This document shows positions 1-4,844 of a stretch of DNA of 5,328 bases, piece after piece. The notes beneath the pieces were generated by a model, which did not search any database, was not told the DNA's origin, and saw only the letters and a list, made by a program, of their open reading frames with translations. Position numbers and translations under genes: made by a program. How positions within the stretch are numbered: position 1 is the first letter of the stretch; each line of letters begins with the position of its first letter. The DNA lies in contig LUCC01000062.1 of assembly GCA_001593855.1 (NCBI GenBank), forward strand, positions 1-5,328, in the 5' to 3' direction. Source of the stretch: Candidatus Hecatellales archaeon B24. GTDB lineage: Archaea; Thermoproteota; Bathyarchaeia; Hecatellales; Hecatellaceae.

Positions 1-78
1 CAGGAGGTCGCGGTTCAAGTAGGCTTCAACCCTCCGAGCCTGCCATCACACTCCCTTATCTTGGCCTCTGGTTGCTTG

Positions 79-98
79 ATTTTTAGGTCTTTTTATAC
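79..98 (+). promoter_or_regulatory. T-rich tract: terminator of an upstream gene or TATA-like element
   Basis: The plus strand has two T runs (TTTTT at about 80-84 and 90-94) followed by ATACTT. Archaeal transcription often ends in such T-rich tracts, which would suit a plus-strand gene ending near the left edge. TTTTTATAC also resembles a TATA box that would fire at about 118-122. The sequence alone does not separate the two readings. Confidence 0.25.
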
Positions 99-107
99 TT
101 CAAGATA

Positions 108-157
108 GAAGCCCGCCCGGGGCTTCAAAACCCGAAAAGAAACCTGAATCGGGCTTC
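108..157 (+). repeat. Overlapping inverted repeats with two mutually exclusive foldings
   Basis: Four short segments can pair in two ways. Segment A (GAAGCCCG, 108-115) can pair over seven bases with GGGCTTC at 120-126, or over eight bases with CGGGCTTC at 150-157. Segment C (CCCGA, 131-135) can pair with TCGGG (149-153), or its CCCG with CGGG (118-121). A:B plus C:D therefore excludes A:D plus B:C. The pairings are read directly from the sequence. Whether they form in RNA is unknown, since the transcript start is not established. Confidence 0.5.
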
Positions 158-190
158 CCTGTTCTGGCCGGTGTTAATACTTGCCTCCGT

Positions 191-207
191 AAGCTTTCGA
201 AAGGCTT
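191..207. repeat. Palindrome centred on CTTTCGAAAG
   Basis: CTTTCGAAAG (194-203) is a perfect 10-base palindrome. Allowing one unpaired G (204), it extends to AAG (191-193) against CTT (205-207). It lies about 50 bases upstream of the putative TATA box of the thioesterase gene, a position that would suit a dimeric regulator. No specific regulator can be named. Confidence 0.4.
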
Positions 208-252
208 CACCATGTTTAATCCTTCAGTTCTGTCTTTGACGTATGCGGCTTA

Positions 253-262
253 CAATTATACC
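253..262 (+). promoter_or_regulatory. TATA-like box for the thioesterase gene
   Basis: CAATTATACC lies in an AT-rich patch centred near 258. Archaeal TATA boxes sit about 26 bases before the start site, which predicts transcription from about 284. That leaves a short leader holding the ribosome binding site at 292-296. Confidence 0.45.
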
Positions 263-291
263 TTTATTACTTTGCGGGGTGAGAAGTTTTT

Positions 292-296
292 GGAGG
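292..296 (+). promoter_or_regulatory. Ribosome binding site GGAGG before GTG start
   Basis: GGAGG, seven bases before the GTG at 304, is a strong match to the archaeal anti-Shine-Dalgarno sequence. It supports GTG as the true start of the thioesterase gene. Confidence 0.75.
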
Positions 297-303
297 GCTG
301 TTT

Positions 304-750
304 GTGAAAGTCGAGGTTAAGGTTAGAAGCTACGACTTTGACCCTTTAGGTGTAACCCACTTCTTAAGCTACTTCAGGTTTATCTCCGAAGCCTTTGAAG
401 AGCTTATGGAGGCTGCTGTAAGGAGAAAGGCTATGCCTAAGCCTGGTGTTAGACTTAAAGCCGTAGAAGTTTTCGGTGTTTCCCTGCCTATAACCAAAGC
501 TGAATGCAGATATCTGGCTCCAACCCGCTTTGGAGAGCTCTTAGAGGTGAAACCTGAACTGGAAGAGCTTCAACCCAGCCATTTAACTATAAAATATAAG
601 ATATCCCGTAAGTCTAACGGTCAGCTTGTGGCTGAAGCACGTACAAGGCATGTGGCCGTGGATAAGTCCTGGAGGAGGGCTGAAATCCCCGGTGAACTGG
701 TGGAAATCGTGGAAAATCTGCTCGAAGACCGTGCGGAAGGAGAAACGTAA
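304..750 (+). CDS. Hotdog-fold acyl-CoA thioesterase (4HBT/YbgC family)
   Basis: The product is a cytoplasmic thioesterase-like protein of 148 residues, the normal length for a single hotdog domain of the 4HBT/YbgC type, which hydrolyses acyl-CoA thioesters. The N-terminal strand is followed by DFDPLGVTHFLSYF (residues 11-24). This aligns with the family signature in which an Asp, here probably Asp13, is catalytic and the following Gly-Val-x-His opens the long central helix. The later YLAPTRFGELLEV (70-82) and LVAEARTRHVAVD (108-120) are the typical β-strand motifs. Start: GTG at 304 with GGAGG seven bases before it. The gene appears to be a single unit, with its own promoter and a 104-base gap to the next gene. 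The acyl substrate cannot be told from sequence. The family assignment is secure; the in vivo role is open, and a role in lipid or aromatic-acid CoA metabolism is only a guess. Confidence 0.85.
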   Translation: MKVEVKVRSYDFDPLGVTHFLSYFRFISEAFEELMEAAVRRKAMPKPGVRLKAVEVFGVSLPITKAECRYLAPTRFGELLEVKPELEELQPSHLTIKYKISRKSNGQLVAEARTRHVAVDKSWRRAEIPGELVEIVENLLEDRAEGET

Positions 751-768
751 ACAATTAAAAGTTTGAAC

Positions 769-778
769 TTCAGCTGAA
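769..778. repeat. Palindrome TTCAGCTGAA
   Basis: This perfect 10-base palindrome lies 18 bases after the thioesterase stop and about 50 bases before the TATA-like box of the radical SAM gene. It could be an operator half-site pair or chance. No terminator-like T tract follows it. Confidence 0.3.
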
Positions 779-823
779 AGGTGTTCTCCTCATGGTTGAA
801 GTAAACTTTATGGGAAGACCTCT

Positions 824-831
824 CCTATAAG
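824..831 (+). promoter_or_regulatory. TATA-like box placed for leaderless transcription
   Basis: CCTATAAG is centred about 27 bases before the TTG start at 855. At archaeal promoter spacing this puts the transcript start at or next to the start codon. The only purine-rich match nearby (GAAGGA) abuts the TTG and is too close to act as a Shine-Dalgarno site, which also suits a leaderless message. Confidence 0.4.
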
Positions 832-854
832 CTGGAATTAGCAGGGCTGAAGGA

Positions 855-1871
855 TTGGTTAAACCTCTTTTTAAGATTAGAAGGGAGATTCCGCTGGTTG
901 GCTGCTTAGCCTTCGGCCTTATAGATAGAGGTACAAACCTGATTCAGGTCAGGCCTTCAAGCTTATGTCCGCTTTCCTGCATTTTCTGTTCGACGGATGC
1001 TGGGCCGAAGTCTAGGCGAAGACAAGCCGAGTACTCGGTGGAACTGGAATACCTTGTTGAAGCTTTCAGGGAGGTAGCAGCCTTCAAAGGCGACGGTTTA
1101 GAGGCTCACATAGACACTGTTGGAGACCCTCTAACCTATCCTCGAATAGTTGAATTGGTTGAAGCTTTAAGCCAGAACCCCAACGTGAAGGTGGTTTCCA
1201 TGCAGAGTAAAGGATATCTGCTAAGCGAAAGGCTGGCTGAGGAGCTGTCGGAGGCAGGGCTTTCAAGGCTTAACCTGTCAATCGACGCCCTAGACAGCAA
1301 ACTTGCCGTGAAGCTGGCTGGCACATCCTCCTACAAGGTTGAGAGGGTTTTAGCCGTTGCAGAGCATGTGGTGCAGAACACGAGGACAGACCTTCTTATA
1401 GCGCCAGTATGGGTTCCAGGGTTAAACGACGGGGAAATCCCCAGAATCGTGGAGTTCGCCTTGAAGATTGGAGCTGGAAAACGCTGGCCTCCTCTAGGAA
1501 TTCAAAGGTATGAAGCCCATAAGAGGGGGCGTAAGCCTGAAGGCGTGAAAGCCCAGAGCTGGAAGAGCTTCTACAGCGAGCTTAGAAGACTTGAAAGACG
1601 CTTCCAAGTTAAGCTTGTAATCTCAAGGGGGGACTTCTCCATTCAGCGCAGGGTTATGCTTCCCATCCCCTACAAGGTGGGGCAGAAGCTTAGGGTTAAA
1701 ATCGTTGGGCCCGGATGGTTTAAAGGTGAAGCTCTTGCTTCCACCCTCGACGGGCTTAGAAGCCTAACCGTCGTAGGTTTAAAGCGGCTTCCACCCATAG
1801 GAACTGAAATCCGGGTGAAGCTTTTAGGGTGTAAACATAACATTCTGCTGGCTGAGCCTGCTCAAGCTTGA
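855..1871 (+). CDS. Radical SAM protein with C-terminal TRAM-like domain
   Basis: This is a 338-residue radical SAM enzyme of unknown substrate. Cys38, Cys42 and Cys45 form the CxxxCxxC motif that binds the 4Fe-4S cluster used to cleave S-adenosylmethionine. HIDTVGDPLTYP (85-96) stands where most family members have GGEP. The run LNLSIDAL (139-146) and PVWVPGLNDGEI (184-195) are typical later strands of the partial TIM barrel. Residues from about 274 to 335 look like a TRAM domain, a small β-barrel that binds RNA in tRNA-modifying enzymes such as MiaB and TrmA, so an RNA substrate is a reasonable inference. Start: TTG at 855. An in-frame TAA at 828-830 and no other start before the cluster motif leave it as the only workable choice. 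It is separated from the homocysteine operon by 97 bases with a separate promoter, so shared function is not implied. I do not recognise a characterised member. Confidence 0.85.
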   Translation: MVKPLFKIRREIPLVGCLAFGLIDRGTNLIQVRPSSLCPLSCIFCSTDAGPKSRRRQAEYSVELEYLVEAFREVAAFKGDGLEAHIDTVGDPLTYPRIVELVEALSQNPNVKVVSMQSKGYLLSERLAEELSEAGLSRLNLSIDALDSKLAVKLAGTSSYKVERVLAVAEHVVQNTRTDLLIAPVWVPGLNDGEIPRIVEFALKIGAGKRWPPLGIQRYEAHKRGRKPEGVKAQSWKSFYSELRRLERRFQVKLVISRGDFSIQRRVMLPIPYKVGQKLRVKIVGPGWFKGEALASTLDGLRSLTVVGLKRLPPIGTEIRVKLLGCKHNILLAEPAQA

Positions 1872-1880
1872 GAGAGGAAC

Positions 1881-1891
1881 ACTTAAATAGG
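1881..1891 (+). promoter_or_regulatory. TATA-like box of the homocysteine operon
   Basis: ACTTAAATAGG is preceded by the purine-rich GAGAGGAA, which resembles a BRE element. Spacing predicts a transcript start near 1912, giving a leader of about 57 bases that begins just before the hairpin at 1917-1934. It comes 10 bases after the stop of the radical SAM gene. Confidence 0.5.
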
Positions 1892-1916
1892 CTAATGCTA
1901 TGGCTTACTCGTCTTC

Positions 1917-1934
1917 CAGCCCCGTTCAGGGCTG
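1917..1934 (+). promoter_or_regulatory. Leader hairpin before the DUF39 gene
   Basis: CAGCCC (1917-1922) and GGGCTG (1929-1934) form a six-pair GC-rich stem with the six-base loop CGTTCA. It lies near the predicted 5' end of the operon transcript, 34 bases before the TTG start. It may be a stability element, a regulator site or part of a small leader structure; no known riboswitch class is recognised. Confidence 0.4.
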
Positions 1935-1937
1935 AAA

Positions 1938-1967
1938 TTTAACTTTAACGGTCTAGGAGGAGTTAAA
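1938..1967 (+). repeat. Inverted repeat flanking the Shine-Dalgarno site
   Basis: TTTAACT (1938-1944) is the exact complement of AGTTAAA (1961-1967), enclosing 16 bases that include AGGAGG (1955-1960). TTTAAC is also directly repeated at 1938-1943 and 1944-1949. In RNA the stem would be weak (AU-rich) but would close around the ribosome binding site. Confidence 0.35.
1955..1960 (+). promoter_or_regulatory. Strong ribosome binding site AGGAGG before TTG start
   Basis: AGGAGG ends eight bases before the TTG at 1969. Its strength decides the unusual TTG as the start of the DUF39 gene. Confidence 0.8.
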
Positions 1968-1968
1968 C

Positions 1969-3501
1969 TTGGAGCCTAGGGGTGCTGAAACCCTGAGAAC
2001 CTACGAGGAGATAAACGAGAAAATCAAGCGTGGAGACGCTGTAGTTATGACCGCAGACGAATTCGTCGAATACGCTGAACGCTACGGCGTAGAAAAGGCT
2101 GCTGAAGAAGTTGATGTGGTTACAACAGGAACCTTCGGAGCCATGTGCAGTTCAGGGGCTTTCATAAACTTCGGCCATGCTGAGCCTCCGATAAAGATGT
2201 GGAGGTGCTGGCTTAACGATGTTCCAGCCTATAAGGGGCTTGCAGCCGTAGACGTGTATGTTGGGGCAACTGCTGCCAGCGAAACTAGGGGAATAGACTA
2301 TGGCGGAGGACATGTAATAGAGGACTTAGTAAGCGGGAAGGAGGTTGAGCTTAGGGCTGAAGGCTGGCCTACAGACTGCTATCCACGCCAGTACATTGAA
2401 ACCGTTATCACGCTTGACGAGCTAAACCAGGCTGTCCTTGTTAATCCTCGAAACGCCTACCAGCGTTACGCCGCTGCAACCAACAGCACAGACCGCATCC
2501 TCTACACCTACATGGGAACTCTGCTTCCAAACTATGGAAACGTCATGTACAGCGGCTCAGGCCAGCTTAACCCCCTATCCAAAGACCGGAACTATGAAAC
2601 CATCGGTATTGGAACAAGAATCTTCCTTGGAGGTGGGATAGGCTACATAATCGGTGAGGGAACCCAGCATAACCCTAAGGCTGGAATGGGAACCCTCATG
2701 GTTAGGGGAGACCTCAAACAGATGAGCGCCAAACATCTTCGGGGGGCAACCGTCCACAGGTATGGTTCAACCCTCTACGTGGGGGTAGGCGTGCCCATAC
2801 CGCTGATAAACAGGAAGGTTGCTGAGACAGCCGCAACCCCAGACGAAGAAATCTACACGGAAATCCTCGACTACGGAGTTCCCTCCAGAAGCAGACCCGT
2901 CGTAAAGAAAGTTTCCTACGCCGAACTGAAGTCTGGAAGCGTTGAAATTCAAGGTGAAACCGTCAAGTCTTCAGCCATGTCAAGCCTGCCTCAAGCCGTG
3001 GAGATAGCTGAAACCCTGAAAAAATGGATTGAGAAGGGGGATTTCACGCTTACCAGGCCCGCCGAGCTTCTGCCCACCGTCAGGGAGTTCACGCCCTTAG
3101 AAGTTAAACGTTACGAGCCCAGAGTTAGGGATGTTATGACCCGCCAGGTTATAAGCGCTAAGCCTACTGACGACGTGAAGGCTGTAGCCCAGCTTATAGT
3201 CAAGCATGGAGTTGACCACATCCCTATTGTTAGAGGCGACGGAAAGCTTCTTGGAATAGTCACCTCTTGGGACCTGGCGAAAGCCCTAGCTGAAGATAAG
3301 CACACCCTCCAGGAGGTCATGACCTCTAGGGTTATAGTGGCTAAACCAGATGAGGCCGTAGACGTGGTGGCTAGGAGGCTTCTCCAATACAAGATTTCAG
3401 GTATGCCCGTGGTGGATGAAGAACTCAAAGTTCTAGGCATAGTTACCACCGACGACCTAGCGAAGCTTGTTAGAGGTAGAAGGCAGGGTGAAACAAGATG
3501 A
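1969..3501 (+). CDS. DUF39 homocysteine biosynthesis protein with CBS pair (MA1821/MJ0100 type)
   Basis: This 510-residue cytoplasmic protein belongs to the DUF39 (COG1900) family, needed in methanogens to make homocysteine from aspartate semialdehyde and sulfide. The DUF39 part covers about residues 10-380, with hallmark stretches TFGAMCSSGAFINFGH (55-70), KMWRCWLNDVPAYKG (76-90), ATNSTDRILYTYMGTLLPNY (170-189) and GGGIGYIIGEGTQHNP (221-236). Cys60 and Cys137 have the same 77-residue spacing as the two cysteines (54 and 131) that I recall being implicated in persulfide chemistry in the Methanosarcina protein; Cys80 is the only other cysteine. Two CBS motifs follow (about 384-440 and 447-503). 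In the Methanocaldococcus protein MJ0100 such a pair binds S-adenosylmethionine and methylthioadenosine, suggesting feedback control. The TTG start is chosen by AGGAGG eight bases before it. It is the first gene of a three-gene operon and overlaps the next by ATGA. Confidence 0.95.
   Translation: MEPRGAETLRTYEEINEKIKRGDAVVMTADEFVEYAERYGVEKAAEEVDVVTTGTFGAMCSSGAFINFGHAEPPIKMWRCWLNDVPAYKGLAAVDVYVGATAASETRGIDYGGGHVIEDLVSGKEVELRAEGWPTDCYPRQYIETVITLDELNQAVLVNPRNAYQRYAAATNSTDRILYTYMGTLLPNYGNVMYSGSGQLNPLSKDRNYETIGIGTRIFLGGGIGYIIGEGTQHNPKAGMGTLMVRGDLKQMSAKHLRGATVHRYGSTLYVGVGVPIPLINRKVAETAATPDEEIYTEILDYGVPSRSRPVVKKVSYAELKSGSVEIQGETVKSSAMSSLPQAVEIAETLKKWIEKGDFTLTRPAELLPTVREFTPLEVKRYEPRVRDVMTRQVISAKPTDDVKAVAQLIVKHGVDHIPIVRGDGKLLGIVTSWDLAKALAEDKHTLQEVMTSRVIVAKPDEAVDVVARRLLQYKISGMPVVDEELKVLGIVTTDDLAKLVRGRRQGETR
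3486..3491 (+). promoter_or_regulatory. Ribosome binding site GGGTGA inside the DUF39 gene end
   Basis: GGGTGA, six bases before the ATG at 3498, lies within the last codons of the DUF39 gene. It supports coupled translation across the ATGA overlap. Confidence 0.5.
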
Positions 3502-3893
3502 AAATTAAGATTCTTTACGCCCATGAAAAAGTTAAGAAGCCTGTCCTGTCCACGGTTATCCTGAAAACCAATGTTCCCTTAAACATCTTGGAGGCAACGG
3601 TAACTCCGAGTAAAGGTGAAATGGTTGTAGACGTTCCTGCCTCCGGAAGACAGCTTGAAATGGTTATTGAAGCCTTGAAGGCTGAAGGGGTTGAAGTTAA
3701 AGAGCTGGGGCCAACCATCGAAGTAGTCAAAGACAGGTGTGTCCTATGCGGAGCCTGTGTTTCCCCCTGCCCTACCGGAGCCATAACGCTTACCATGGAG
3801 AAGCTTGAAATAGACGAGCAGCTCTGCGTCCGATGTAAAGCCTGCGTTATCGCCTGCCCCTTCAAAGCCCTAAGCATGGCTACCACGAGCTAA
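3498..3893 (+). CDS. NIL domain plus two-cluster 4Fe-4S ferredoxin (MA1822 type)
   Basis: This 131-residue protein has an N-terminal NIL domain (about residues 1-75), a ferredoxin-like fold first noted at the end of methionine ABC-transporter ATPases. A bacterial-type ferredoxin follows, with two CxxCxxCxxxC motifs: Cys81, 84, 87, 91 and Cys110, 113, 116, 120, enough to bind two 4Fe-4S clusters. Its Methanosarcina counterpart is encoded beside the DUF39 gene and is required with it for homocysteine formation. It is thought to supply electrons for reducing a persulfide or thio-intermediate. Here it starts with ATG inside the stop codon of the DUF39 gene, so the two proteins are probably made together in fixed ratio and act as a complex. 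That it senses a sulfur amino acid through the NIL domain is an inference. Confidence 0.93.
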   Translation: MKIKILYAHEKVKKPVLSTVILKTNVPLNILEATVTPSKGEMVVDVPASGRQLEMVIEALKAEGVEVKELGPTIEVVKDRCVLCGACVSPCPTGAITLTMEKLEIDEQLCVRCKACVIACPFKALSMATTS

Positions 3894-3896
3894 AAA

Positions 3897-3904
3897 GAGA
3901 TGAT
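3897..3904 (+). promoter_or_regulatory. Ribosome binding site GAGATGAT before TTG start
   Basis: GAGATGAT differs by one base from GAGGTGAT, the complement of the archaeal 16S rRNA tail, and ends five bases before the TTG at 3910. It supports that TTG as the start of the UPF0280 gene. Confidence 0.55.
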
Positions 3905-3909
3905 AACAA

Positions 3910-4674
3910 TTGAAGGCTGAATACAGAGACGGGGTTTACAGGGTTAGAGTTAGACTTGGCTATTCAAATTTGCTTGTGGTAAGCGACCGGGCTGAAGGAG
4001 TTTCAGCTGCCATAACAGCTTTAACCTACCATAAAGCTCAGCTTCAAGCCTACCTCACCCATAACCCGCTATACCGCTACAGTCTTGAACCCGTCGAAGT
4101 TGAAGGCTGGGCTCCCCAAGTGGTCAAGCTGGCGGCTGAAGCCGCTTGGAAGGCTGGAGTTGGCCCCATGGCAGCCATACCGGGAGCCCTAGCCGAACTA
4201 GCCCTAAAAGCCCTAACCAAAACCGGGGCAAGAATAGGCCTGGTGGAAGACGGTGGAGAAATAGCTGCCTGCTCGAACAAGCCTCTAACCCTAGCCATCT
4301 ACGCTGGCAACTCACCCTTATCGGGGAAAGTCGGCTTCCACCTTACCCCGGAAGACTTCCCCCTAGGAGTAGCCACAAGCTCGGCCACGGTAAGCCATGC
4401 TGTAAACTTCGGTGAAGCCGACGCAGCCGTGGTGGTAGCCAGCTCAGCAGCCCTAGCCGACGCAGCAGCCAAAGCCGTATGCAACGCGGTTAAAGGCGTC
4501 GCAAGCGAAGCCGTGAGGAAAGGCCTAGAAAAAGCCGAAGAAATCGAAGGCGTAAGAGGCGCCCTAATAATATGCGGAAGCCGTCTTGGAGCAGTTGGAA
4601 AACTTCCAAAAATAATCAAGCTTGAAGGAAGCCCCAGAGAAGTTTTAGAAGCCGCCCTACACTTCCACGGGTAA
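3910..4674 (+). CDS. UPF0280 family protein, ApbE-like (MA1715 / COG2122 type)
   Basis: This 254-residue cytoplasmic protein is of the UPF0280 family, distantly related to ApbE. Family landmarks are clear: LTHNPLYRYSLEPV (49-62), AGVGPMAAIPGALAEL (82-97), LVEDGGEI (111-118), IYAGNSPLSGK (130-140), VATSSATVSHAVNFGEADAA (154-173) and ADAAAKAVCNAV (183-194). In Methanosarcina acetivorans the homologue MA1715 was found to contribute to homocysteine synthesis together with the DUF39 and NIL-ferredoxin proteins. Its chemical step is unknown. It starts with TTG 16 bases after the ferredoxin gene, with a near-consensus binding site, and so belongs to the same operon. This linkage independently supports a shared pathway. 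No signal peptide or membrane segment is visible, so the flavin-transferase role of secreted ApbE is unlikely here. The C-terminus appears complete. Confidence 0.9.
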   Translation: MKAEYRDGVYRVRVRLGYSNLLVVSDRAEGVSAAITALTYHKAQLQAYLTHNPLYRYSLEPVEVEGWAPQVVKLAAEAAWKAGVGPMAAIPGALAELALKALTKTGARIGLVEDGGEIAACSNKPLTLAIYAGNSPLSGKVGFHLTPEDFPLGVATSSATVSHAVNFGEADAAVVVASSAALADAAAKAVCNAVKGVASEAVRKGLEKAEEIEGVRGALIICGSRLGAVGKLPKIIKLEGSPREVLEAALHFHG

Positions 4675-4685
4675 ATTCACGCTGA

Positions 4686-4844
4686 AGTTCTCTCCTTAAA
4701 CTTAAGGAACAGAACGTCCGCAGAGCCTTGGAAATAGCTGATAAAGCCTACGTGATGGTAGCAGAAAAAATAATGTTTACAGGCAAAGGCGAAGAGGTTC
4801 TCTCCCGCAGTGACCTAGGCGAAATCTTCCTCGGAAGACTTTAA
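4686..4844 (+). pseudogene. Remnant of a LivF-type branched-chain amino acid ABC ATPase, C-terminal end only
   Basis: Reading frame 4686-4844 encodes about 52 residues that match the end of LivF ATPases: EQNVRRALEIADKAYV, then KIMFTGKGEEVL, then GEIFLGRL before TAA at 4842-4844. In LivF this part follows Walker B and carries the switch region, where LivF has Gln (EQN) in place of the usual His. Everything before it, including Walker A, the signature motif and Walker B, is missing. An in-frame TGA sits at 4683-4685 and the UPF0280 gene ends 11 bases earlier. No start codon with a ribosome binding site is present, so it is not a working gene. The frame is intact through the whole remnant, which points to a fairly recent truncation or rearrangement. 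The stop shares the TTAA with the stop of the convergent gene. The family call is strong; calling it a decayed remnant is inference. Confidence 0.8.
4765..4770 (-). terminator. Possible T-tract terminator for the inositol phosphate synthase gene
   Basis: Six A on the plus strand, six T on the minus strand, lie about 70 bases past the stop of the minus-strand gene with further AT-rich bases beside it. Archaeal termination can use such short T runs. No hairpin is apparent. Confidence 0.25.

Larger units (their letters stand above)
1..303. other. Non-coding stretch rich in inverted repeats, left edge
   Basis: I see no convincing gene here. On the plus strand one frame is open from the edge to a TAG at 106-108, a second reads RRSRFK and stops at TAG 20-22, and a third is open to a TAG at about 84-86. 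Any of them could be the tail of a gene lying to the left, and none is recognisable. A T-rich tract (about 79-98) could be a terminator for such a gene or a TATA-like element. The rest holds inverted repeats at 108-157 and 191-207 and a promoter at about 253-262. The hexamer GGCTTC occurs at 22, 121, 152 and 203, and inverted at 108. No tRNA or box C/D RNA could be folded from it by eye. Confidence 0.6.

Noticed and set aside
1..45. tRNA-like 3' end: GGAGG (3-7) can pair with CCTCC (31-35), with TTCAA motifs inside and GCCTGCCA at 38-45
   Set aside because: The loop would be 23 bases rather than 7, the T-stem does not match the conserved G53-C61 frame, and the rest of the molecule would lie outside the window. 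An intron-containing tRNA cannot be supported from this edge.
41..50. Box C-like GTGATGG on the minus strand
   Set aside because: No box D (CTGA) follows at a suitable distance, so a box C/D guide RNA is not supported.
100..213. Minus-strand 37-codon frame beginning MVKPFESLRRQ
   Set aside because: There is no clear ribosome binding site, no recognisable similarity, and it overlaps the inverted repeats. A frame this short is expected by chance.
792..830. Short ATG frame of 12 codons between the thioesterase and radical SAM genes
   Set aside because: It has only a poor ribosome binding site and no feature of a leader peptide such as a run of one amino acid.
842..1936. CAGGGCTGAA shared by the regions before the radical SAM gene (842-851) and the DUF39 gene (1927-1936)
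   Set aside because: The nearly identical AGGGCTGAA also occurs inside coding sequence (for example near 678 and 2354), where it encodes Arg-Ala-Glu, so the sharing is probably background composition.
3111..3524. Long minus-strand open frame of 137 codons over the CBS region
   Set aside because: It lies antisense to strongly conserved CBS codons, is low-complexity and Ser/Thr-rich, and has no family resemblance. It is a shadow of the real gene.
4299..4619. Minus-strand open frame opposite the UPF0280 gene
   Set aside because: It is Ala/Thr/Pro-rich from reading GCC and AGC codons backwards. The plus-strand frame is clearly the conserved one.
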